Origin: JAQVQN01 sp964428885
GTDB taxonomy: Bacteria; Verrucomicrobiota; Kiritimatiellia; RFP12; UBA1067
Reading direction: 5' to 3'
DNA length: 15,854 bases
Assembly: GCA_964428885.1 (NCBI GenBank)
Contig: CAYRZP010000048.1
Span: 1-15,854 of the forward strand
Under the pieces are notes generated by a model. It saw only the letters and a list, made by a program, of their open reading frames with translations. It was not told the origin of the DNA and ran no database searches. Made by a program: the position numbers and the translations under genes. Positions 1 to 5,228 of the stretch are shown piece by piece; the stretch's first letter is position 1, and every line of letters begins with the position of its first letter.

Positions 1-65
1 TCGCCGATGCACAACATGCGGGCTTGCGGCAACAGGCGGATGATCTCTTTCAAACGATTTTGCAT
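1..65 (-). CDS. 5' end of an unidentified gene running off the window
   Basis: An ATG at 65 on the minus strand opens a frame with no stop to the window edge (21 codons). It reads MQNRLKEIIRLLPQARMLCIG, a normal-looking basic/hydrophobic N-terminus. It lies about 140 bp downstream of the kinase-like gene on the same strand, so it may continue the same envelope-polysaccharide group. There is no clear Shine-Dalgarno site in front. Too little is visible to name a family. The call rests on the plausible peptide and the co-oriented neighbours. Confidence 0.45.
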   Translation of the reverse strand, partial: MQNRLKEIIRLLPQARMLCIG

Positions 66-206
66 AAAGTCTTAACGATTGACGCAAAGCTTACACAACC
101 GCATTAGACCCGTCCAGAGGATTCCACGGTTTGCGACGAACCCGTGAAGCGCAAAATGAAATGCTCTGGTGACACGTAAAGCCAATGGGCTTGCAGAGGT
201 CCGGTT

Positions 207-1058
207 TCAACGTTTGGTTGGGTTGGCAGGATAGAGACCGCCGCGGCCTGACAGCACGGCGCAAAGACTGGGGACATCGATCAGGCGCTTTAGTTTGGGC
301 GCGATACGCTCGGTCGGGGCGCTGCGTAATTCCGGGTGCAGGGTCTGCAGCATGCGCGCGAAGCGCGCGGGGGCGGCGGCGCGGTCAGCGGGGTTCATGA
401 ATTTGATGGACGTCTCGACGAGTTTTAGAAAATCGAAAAGGCGGATTTCCTCGCTGCTCAGACTCGGGTCCGGGCCGGTTTCAAAATCTATGAACGTCAG
501 GTGTTCGAGCGTGTCGTCGCCCAGCACGTTCAAGAGGGACAGATCCATGTGGGCCTCACCGGTTGCGTCTTGGAAAGCTACCGTGTGCGCGGCCGCGAGG
601 TCAATGGCGTCCCACATCGAAAGGCGGCCGCGGGCGACGTGTTTGAGCAGCCGCTCGCCCGGCACGTAGGCGCACATGAAGGCGGTGCCGTCAGGAGCGA
701 GCCAGAGGGGTGCGGCGGTTATGCCGAACGGCGCGCCCGACGCGCAGATGCGGTATTCGCGCGCGATGCGCTCGTGCCCCGTGAGGCGCAGACGCGGGGT
801 GCTCAGGCGGTGCTCGATCGGAGTGCCGTCCGGCACGGAATCGGGATTGGCCATCCGCAGTACCGCCACGCGCGTTCTGCCGCGGCTGACGTAGAAGACG
901 AAATCCTTTCCGCCGCCTTCGGTCAGCGAAAATTGCACCGGGCCGCCGCAAAAACGCTCCAGCTCGGGGCGGAGCGCAAGCAGCGCAAAACGCGCTTGCG
1001 CCGCGTGGCGCGCGCGTTTCAGAAGACGGTGGAGGCGTTTGACGGAGCAGACAAGCAC
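207..1058 (-). CDS. Protein-kinase-fold protein, LPS kinase (Kdo/WaaP-like) type
   Basis: 283 residues from a GTG start at 1058. An in-frame TAA lies just upstream, so no longer form is possible, and no better start is seen nearby. Visible kinase landmarks: a possible alpha-C glutamate in HERIAREYRI (about residues 95-104), a hinge-like FMCAYVPGERL (about 127-137), a catalytic loop HMDLSLLN with H170, D172 and N177, and a metal-binding IDFE with D191 in place of DFG. The usual beta-3 lysine is not obvious: the strand reads VAVLRMA, with arginine. Bacterial proteins of this type phosphorylate sugars of the LPS core or other envelope glycans in the cytoplasm; that role is inferred from the fold and from the glycosyltransferase 90 bp upstream on the same strand. 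It could also be an aminoglycoside-phosphotransferase-like enzyme with another substrate. Confidence 0.7.
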   Translation of the reverse strand: MLVCSVKRLHRLLKRARHAAQARFALLALRPELERFCGGPVQFSLTEGGGKDFVFYVSRGRTRVAVLRMANPDSVPDGTPIEHRLSTPRLRLTGHERIAREYRICASGAPFGITAAPLWLAPDGTAFMCAYVPGERLLKHVARGRLSMWDAIDLAAAHTVAFQDATGEAHMDLSLLNVLGDDTLEHLTFIDFETGPDPSLSSEEIRLFDFLKLVETSIKFMNPADRAAAPARFARMLQTLHPELRSAPTERIAPKLKRLIDVPSLCAVLSGRGGLYPANPTKR

Positions 1059-1148
1059 GGCAGAATCACTTTATCCAGCCCAACAGGCAGTCATAAGCTA
1101 ATAATTTAAGGTCAGATGGAGCGTATGGCAAGAGTTTGTTTTGCCCGA

Positions 1149-2189
1149 TCAGCGATTTCCTGCTATGCCGACCGCATCCTGCAGTTGCGCGAGCACGACG
1201 GATGCGGAAAAAAACCGGTTATAGACCTCTCTAGCAGCCTCTGCGCGTCGTGTCAGGCGTTCCGGTTCCGCCAGCCATGCCGCCATCGCCGCAGACAAGG
1301 CTCGCGGATCGCCCGGCGGTACGAAGGCCAGCGCGTCCGAATGCGCGGCTTCTGACGGGTAGGCGTCCGAGGCGCGGGTTATGACGGGGCGTCCCGCCGC
1401 CAGGGCCTGGAAGACTTTGTTGGGTATGACGCGCCCGGCCTTATGTGTGGTGCCGAAAACGCCGAGAAGGATGTCGGCGCGGTGGACGCGCGCCGGCAGT
1501 TCCGCGTAAGGGAGACGCTCCTCAAAGACGACATTCTCAAGCCCCGCGGCGGCTTTCTGGCACTCAGGTTTCGCCGGCCCGTCGCCGAGCAGGCGCCAGC
1601 GCAGCGGCGGGCCCTGATATATGCGTGCGGCTTCGATGATCGTGTTCGCGCCGTGCAGGGGGATGAAGCTGCCGTAAAACAGCGCCTCGGCGGGAGTATG
1701 GGGTTCGCGTGGCGGCGCCGGGTTGAACAACCCCTCATCCGCGCCGACATAGACGACACGCACACGCGCGGGCGGTACGCCCAGCGTTCCCGAAAAGAAA
1801 CGGGCGTGGCAGGCCGTGTCGGCGATCAACAGATCGGCCTTGGCGAAAATCTCGCGCTCCCATGCCAAAAGCCTCTGCGCCGCGGGGCTGCCGTTCTTGA
1901 TTTTGAAGCGTTCCCAGACCTGTTTGTCATAGGCGCTGATGAGCGGGTCGAAAATGAGCGTAACGCCGCGGCGGTCGCACCAGCGGCGAGCGGCGGCCAT
2001 GTCGCGCTGGCGGAAACAAGGCACCCAGACCGCGTCGGGCTTCGGCAACCGCCGCAACGCCGCTTCGATGTCGCCAAACGCACAGAACTGCGGCTGGAAG
2101 TCGCGGATGTGCCAGCCCAGCGCGGCGAGGTGTTGGCGCACCACGCCGTTGCGGGAATAGGCGGGATCGAAACGTCCCCACCAGAGCAT
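1149..2189 (-). CDS. Glycosyltransferase, family 4 type
   Basis: 346 residues from the ATG at 2189, preceded at good spacing by GAGGGGAGA. The open frame continues upstream to 2408, but those 73 codons only translate the GCGAATG repeats (HSRLTKRRKPR, HSRALAVNKEG), so the inner start is chosen. The protein has the GT-B layout. The N-terminal acceptor domain includes DLLIADTACHARFF. The C-terminal donor domain includes ALFYGSFIPLHGANTIIEAA, RLLGDGP, and the nucleotide-sugar region KAGRVIPNKVFQALAAGRPV followed by SDAYPSEAA. GT4 enzymes move a sugar from a nucleotide-sugar to a glycan or lipid at the cytoplasmic membrane face. With the kinase-like gene downstream, a role in envelope polysaccharide is likely but inferred. 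The N-terminus is short for GT4 (begins MLWWGRFDPAYSRNG), yet aligns naturally with a first beta strand. Confidence 0.82.
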   Translation of the reverse strand: MLWWGRFDPAYSRNGVVRQHLAALGWHIRDFQPQFCAFGDIEAALRRLPKPDAVWVPCFRQRDMAAARRWCDRRGVTLIFDPLISAYDKQVWERFKIKNGSPAAQRLLAWEREIFAKADLLIADTACHARFFSGTLGVPPARVRVVYVGADEGLFNPAPPREPHTPAEALFYGSFIPLHGANTIIEAARIYQGPPLRWRLLGDGPAKPECQKAAAGLENVVFEERLPYAELPARVHRADILLGVFGTTHKAGRVIPNKVFQALAAGRPVITRASDAYPSEAAHSDALAFVPPGDPRALSAAMAAWLAEPERLTRRAEAAREVYNRFFSASVVLAQLQDAVGIAGNR

Positions 2190-2192
2190 CTG

Positions 2193-2201
2193 TCTCCCCT
2201 C
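2193..2201 (-). promoter_or_regulatory. Ribosome binding site donated by the repeat
   Basis: On the minus strand GAGGGGAGA sits 3 nt before the ATG at 2189, giving 5-7 nt from its core. It decides the glycosyltransferase start against the longer frame to 2408. The purine-rich stretch is part of the repeat core (CTCTTTGTTAACCGC on the plus strand), so the repeat has become the translation signal of this gene. Confidence 0.6.
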
Positions 2202-2240
2202 TTTGTTAACCGCCAATGCACGCGAATGAACGCCAATGGG
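2199..2240. repeat. Dyad repeat copy A (core plus right arm)
   Basis: The core CTCTTTGTTAACCGC (2199-2213) is followed by three GCGAATG-like units (CCAATGCACGC, GAATGAACGC, CAATGG). The left arm expected before the core is missing; the start of the glycosyltransferase gene lies there instead. The first 25 bases are identical to the same part of copy C. Confidence 0.85.
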
Positions 2241-2266
2241 TTTGGCAACCTCTACTACGGATTGGG

Positions 2267-2340
2267 ATTCGCGTTTATGAGCGTTCATTCGCGGTTTCCT
2301 CCTCTTTGTTAACCGCGAATGGACGCGAATGGACGCGAAC
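2267..2340. repeat. Dyad repeat copy B (both arms)
   Basis: Left arm ATTCGCGTTTATGAGCG then TTCATTCGCGG, core CTCTTTGTTAACCGC at 2302-2316, right arm CGCGAATGGACGCGAATGG. The two arms are reverse complements over most of about 25 bp, so single strands can form a long hairpin. It lies over the 3' end of the GxxExxY gene and encodes that protein's last 21 residues and its stop. Confidence 0.9.
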
Positions 2341-2736
2341 AGGTGAGTGGGTAAGGGCCATTCGTTTCCACTCCAGTTTCGGAGTCCCGAAGTTGAGTAA
2401 AACGCCAACCGGTTTTCCGGTCGCCTTCAAGTAGTTCAGGAGTTGGGCGTCCTCGATGGGTGATAGTTGCTTGATAGCCTTAACCTCAACAATCACCTGA
2501 TCGAAACAGATCAAGTCCGGAACATATTTTTTCGCCAGTTCCTTTCCCTTGTACGTGATGCCGATCTCGACCTGCCTGGCAAAAGGAATCAGCCGTTCCC
2601 CCAGTTCCAGCTCCAGAGCTTCTTGATAGACCGCCTCAAGAAAACCGCAACCCAGCACGTTGGACACTTCCATCGCCGCCCCGACAATGGCGTACACTTC
2701 ATCCCCAAAAATCAATTCGCGTTCATTCGCGTTCAT
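2275..2736 (-). CDS. GxxExxY protein, PD-(D/E)XK nuclease superfamily
   Basis: 153 residues from the ATG at 2736, preceded by GAGGGGGAA. The frame is open to 2775, but the extra codons only translate repeat (ALAVNKEGEPR). The name motif is seen as GFLEAVY (31-37) after a helical GAAMEVSNVLG. A nuclease-type signature follows: P73-D74 on one strand, then E84-V-K86 on the next (VPDL, eight residues, EVKA), the PD-(D/E)XK arrangement. The tail KQLSPIEDAQLLNYLKATGKPV and VLLNFG is also typical of this family. The family's biological role is not established to my knowledge. The start codon lies inside repeat copy C and the last 21 residues inside copy B, so gene and repeats form one unit. The gene overlaps no other coding region once the glycosyltransferase start is set at 2189. 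Confidence 0.88.
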   Translation of the reverse strand: MNANERELIFGDEVYAIVGAAMEVSNVLGCGFLEAVYQEALELELGERLIPFARQVEIGITYKGKELAKKYVPDLICFDQVIVEVKAIKQLSPIEDAQLLNYLKATGKPVGVLLNFGTPKLEWKRMALTHSPVRVHSRPFAVNKEEETANERS

Positions 2737-2790
2737 TCGCGGTTCCCCCTCTTTGTTAACCGCCAATGCACGCAAATGGACGCAAATGGG
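2714..2790. repeat. Dyad repeat copy C (both arms)
   Basis: Left arm ATTCGCGTTCATTCGCGTTC then ATTCGCGG, core CTCTTTGTTAACCGC at 2749-2763, right arm CCAATGCACGCAAATGGACG then CAAATGGG. It contains the ribosome binding site and ATG of the GxxExxY gene on the minus strand. The short lead-in ATCAATTCGCG (2711-2721) is shared with copy D. Confidence 0.9.
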
Positions 2791-2833
2791 TGGAGGGCGT
2801 TAGAACACATGCGCAGACAGCACGCCCCCATTA

Positions 2834-2878
2834 TCAATTCGCGGTCATTCGCGGTCATTCGCGGTTCCCTTCTTCCTC
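2834..2878. repeat. Dyad repeat copy D (left arm and degenerate core)
   Basis: ATCAATTCGCGGTCATTCGC followed by two more ATTCGCGG units, then TTCCCTTCTTCC where the core should be. The TTAACCGC half and the right arm are absent. It lies about 20 bp past the stop of the eboD-like gene, so it closes the repeat region on that side. Confidence 0.8.
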
Positions 2879-2898
2879 CCACACTGTTTTCTGCTTCA

Positions 2899-4059
2899 CT
2901 AGGTCGAGCATGGGCGCAGCAAGCCGATGGCCTTTTTCATCAGTGGCAGGTTGATGGTGTGGACTTCGCGCTTGGCGCCGAGCGGCGCTGGCAGGGTGAC
3001 GCAGAGCCGGCCGCCGAGGTGTTCGCGGAACTGCTCCAGTCCGGCGAGCACCTCCGGTTCGCCGTCCGGGGTTTTGCGCTCCAGCAGGTGAGACCACACC
3101 GGCAGCCCGCAGTCGGTCAGACCCTTAAGGACGGCTTTGTGATCTGCGGGGGAGATATAGCGTTTCAGCATGGCGTAGGTGGTGTCCAGAGCGATGCCGA
3201 CGGCCACGGCGTGGCCGTGGCCCAGCGCGAAGTCAGACATCAGTTCGAGCCGGTGCGCGGCCCAGTGGCCGAAGTCCAGCGGCCGGGCGCTGCCGGTCTC
3301 GAACGGGTCGCCCGATGTGGCGATGTGTTGCAGGTGCAGGGCGGCGGTCTTGTGAACGGCCCGCTCCATGAGTTGCTGGTCGCGCGCGCCCAAGTCGCGG
3401 GCGTTCCTGCACAGCCACGCGAAAAATATTTTGTCTTTGATGATGGCGACCTTGAACGACTCGGTCAGTCCGCCCGACCATTCACGTTGCGGCAGCGTTT
3501 TCAAGAACTCGAAATCATTGATGACCGCGTAGGGGGGGTAGAAAGTCCCAGCGAAATTCTTCGCGCCGCCGTCGTTCATGCCGTTCTTCACGCCGACGCC
3601 GGCGTCGTTCTGCGCCAGCACGGTGGAGGGGAGGCGCACGAAGCGCAGTCCGCGGTGGACGAGCGAGGCGGCGAAACCGGCCATGTCCAGCACGCTGCCG
3701 CCGCCGGCCGCTATGACGTAGCTGTGGCGGTCGAGGTGTTCCGAGCCCGCTGCGGTCATGATCTCGCGCACGCCGTTCCAGCCGTTCTTGGCGTTCTCGC
3801 CGCCCGGCACGGCCATGGGGCCGCGCGCCAGCTCGATTTCGTGGCGGTGTTCGCGGAAATAACGTTCGATCTTGCGTGTGAGGCCCGGTGTCGCTGCGGC
3901 CAGTCCGTCGTCGACGACCACCAACGCGCGCGCGCGTGAACCGCCGCGTTTTTCCATCAGGGTCTTGGCGAGCGCCGTGTTGGCCGGATCGAAAACCCCG
4001 CGGGTGAAGATGACCGGATAGCGGTATGAAACGGAAAAAGCCTGGCGGATGGTATTCAT
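2899..4059 (-). CDS. eboD: EboD-type sugar phosphate cyclase (3-dehydroquinate synthase family)
   Basis: 386 residues from the ATG at 4059. The dehydroquinate-synthase fold is clear: NAD-binding AAGGGSVLDMAGFAAS (118-132), LPSTVLAQNDAGVGVKNGMN (143-162), E200 in GGLTESFKVA, H265 in RPLDFGHWAAHRLE and H281 in LGHGHAVAVG as the three probable metal ligands. GVKNG and PLDFGHW differ from housekeeping AroB (usually GGKTG and NLGHT) and match the EboD branch as I recall it, which converts a phosphosugar in the ebo pathway needed for export or processing of certain secondary metabolites or for prenylated cyclitol chemistry. No other ebo gene (eboA-C, E, F) is within the window. It starts 34 bp after the GH16 stop and could be read from the same transcript. 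The C-terminal extension (about 330-386) is less conserved. Confidence 0.75.
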   Translation of the reverse strand: MNTIRQAFSVSYRYPVIFTRGVFDPANTALAKTLMEKRGGSRARALVVVDDGLAAATPGLTRKIERYFREHRHEIELARGPMAVPGGENAKNGWNGVREIMTAAGSEHLDRHSYVIAAGGGSVLDMAGFAASLVHRGLRFVRLPSTVLAQNDAGVGVKNGMNDGGAKNFAGTFYPPYAVINDFEFLKTLPQREWSGGLTESFKVAIIKDKIFFAWLCRNARDLGARDQQLMERAVHKTAALHLQHIATSGDPFETGSARPLDFGHWAAHRLELMSDFALGHGHAVAVGIALDTTYAMLKRYISPADHKAVLKGLTDCGLPVWSHLLERKTPDGEPEVLAGLEQFREHLGGRLCVTLPAPLGAKREVHTINLPLMKKAIGLLRPCST

Positions 4060-4093
4060 TACTTATTGATGCCGAAAAGCAAATTGTTATCGT

Positions 4094-5062
4094 TTATTTT
4101 GCCTTCGCGTAATAACGGACATAATCGACCTTCATCTCCATCGGAAACTTGGCGGCGGTGACGACTTTGCCTGTCTTGGGGTCTGTCCAGTCCTCGTCGA
4201 CGACCTTGTTGTCCCAACCGCCGAGCGCGAGGTTGATGATGAGGAACTGCGGCCGGCGGAAGGGGTTGCCTCCTTCGGGCCAGTCGCTCTTCGAGAGCGT
4301 CGCCCCGCCGTAGCGCTTGCCGTCGTAGAACATGACGATCTTGTCTTCGTACCAGTCGAACGTGTAGACGTGGAGGCCGTCCGACGGATTCTCGCCCGCG
4401 CCCTTGAAGGTGCGGTCGCCGCCGCCCGTCACCGTGTGGAAGTCGACGGGTTTAATGTGTTCCTTGCCGTGCTTAGAGGAATGGAGGCACGCGGCCACGC
4501 GGCAGGGGTTGTTGCCCCAGATTTCGACGATGTCGATTTCGCCGCATGCGGGCCAGTTGTAATAGTCGGGATCGTCCTTGGGCTTGCGGAGGTTCTCGCC
4601 GAGTGTCCAGAGGGCCGGCCACGCGCCCTGCCCGTTCGGCAACCGCGCGCGGATCTCGATGCGTCCGTATAGGAAGGAACGGTTGGATTCGAGCGCGGCC
4701 GAGGTGTACTTCGCGAATTCCTGCTGGCGCTTCCAGCCGCCCAGGCGGCGGTCCTTGTACTCGGGATTGGGCCACTGCTCTCGCCGCGCGGTGATGACGA
4801 GCGAGCCGTCCATCATCGCGCAGTTCTCCGCGCGCACCTCGGTGTAGTACTGCGGCTCGTGGTTGCGTACGAACCCGACCTCGTAACGCCAGTCGTTTGT
4901 GTTCACGAGCCCTTTGCCGTCGAACTCGTCGCTCCAGACGAGCTTCCATCCGTCCTTCGAATAGGTGTCGCGCGGATCTTCCGGCGCGGCCGCCGCCGCG
5001 GGCGGCACGGCCAGTGCCGCGGCGAAAACGACAGGGGCGAAACAGGTCAACTTCATTTTCAT
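4094..5062 (-). CDS. Secreted glycoside hydrolase family 16 (laminarinase/beta-glucanase type)
   Basis: 322 residues from the ATG at 5062. The open frame runs up to 5149, but the signal peptide starts at 5062: MKMKLTCFAPVVFAAALA, cleavage after the Ala-rich stretch before PEDPRD. The GH16 fold is shown by KLVWSDEFDGKGLVNTNDW near the N-terminus, the substrate-cleft YGRIEIRARLPNGQGAWPALW, and the catalytic motif E175-I-D177-I-V-E180 in GEIDIVEIWG (E175 nucleophile, E180 acid/base by family knowledge). It probably cleaves beta-1,3 or mixed beta-1,3/1,4 glucan outside the cytoplasm. No carbohydrate-binding module is attached. There is no Shine-Dalgarno sequence; the promoter at 5071-5099 would start the mRNA almost at the ATG. 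A second in-frame ATG at 5056 is an alternative start. Confidence 0.9.
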   Translation of the reverse strand: MKMKLTCFAPVVFAAALAVPPAAAAAPEDPRDTYSKDGWKLVWSDEFDGKGLVNTNDWRYEVGFVRNHEPQYYTEVRAENCAMMDGSLVITARREQWPNPEYKDRRLGGWKRQQEFAKYTSAALESNRSFLYGRIEIRARLPNGQGAWPALWTLGENLRKPKDDPDYYNWPACGEIDIVEIWGNNPCRVAACLHSSKHGKEHIKPVDFHTVTGGGDRTFKGAGENPSDGLHVYTFDWYEDKIVMFYDGKRYGGATLSKSDWPEGGNPFRRPQFLIINLALGGWDNKVVDEDWTDPKTGKVVTAAKFPMEMKVDYVRYYAKAK

Positions 5063-5070
5063 AAGGTGAT

Positions 5071-5099
5071 ATTGTAGCGTAACGCCCGGCAAGCGGCAA
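5071..5099 (-). promoter_or_regulatory. Sigma70-type promoter of the GH16 gene
   Basis: On the minus strand TTGCCG (5099-5094) and TACAAT (5076-5071) are separated by exactly 17 bp: 4/6 and 5/6 matches to the consensus. With the usual 6-9 nt after the -10 box, transcription would begin at about 5064-5062, at or within two bases of the chosen ATG. Confidence 0.6.
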
Positions 5100-5125
5100 T
5101 TACCCCCAAGTGCAAAAAGTTTCTC

Positions 5126-5183
5126 AAAAAATGGCGGGTGAATTGACAAAGCAAGTCAACCCTCGCCTCCAAACATCCCGCCA
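5126..5183 (-). terminator. Branched rho-independent terminator after the large GH gene
   Basis: On the minus strand the outer stem TGGCGGG (5183-5177) pairs with CCCGCCA (5138-5132) and is followed at once by six T (5131-5126). The long loop contains an inner hairpin TTGAC/GTCAA (5143-5159), bringing the outer arms together. It lies about 45 bp past the stop at 5229 and upstream of the GH16 promoter, so it would separate the two transcripts. Confidence 0.5.
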
Positions 5184-5228
5184 CCGCAACGGGTTATGCA
5201 AGTTTCTGCATCTTACAGCCTTCGATTT

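Noticed and set aside
2190..2408. N-terminal extension of the glycosyltransferase
   Set aside because: The 73 extra codons only translate the repeat units and would overlap the GxxExxY gene; the ATG at 2189 has a ribosome binding site.
2199..2875. CRISPR array
   Set aside because: The repeats are internally tandem and dyadic, the distances between copies are very unequal and one interval contains a gene; no cas gene is present.
2467..3939. 490-codon open frame on the plus strand
   Set aside because: It is the antisense of the eboD-like gene; high GC content keeps the frame open and the peptide has no recognisable domain, while the minus strand carries clear cyclase motifs.
2931..4059. Housekeeping 3-dehydroquinate synthase (aroB)
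   Set aside because: The fold is the same, but GVKNG and PLDFGHW replace the AroB motifs GGKTG and NLGHT, and no shikimate genes are adjacent.
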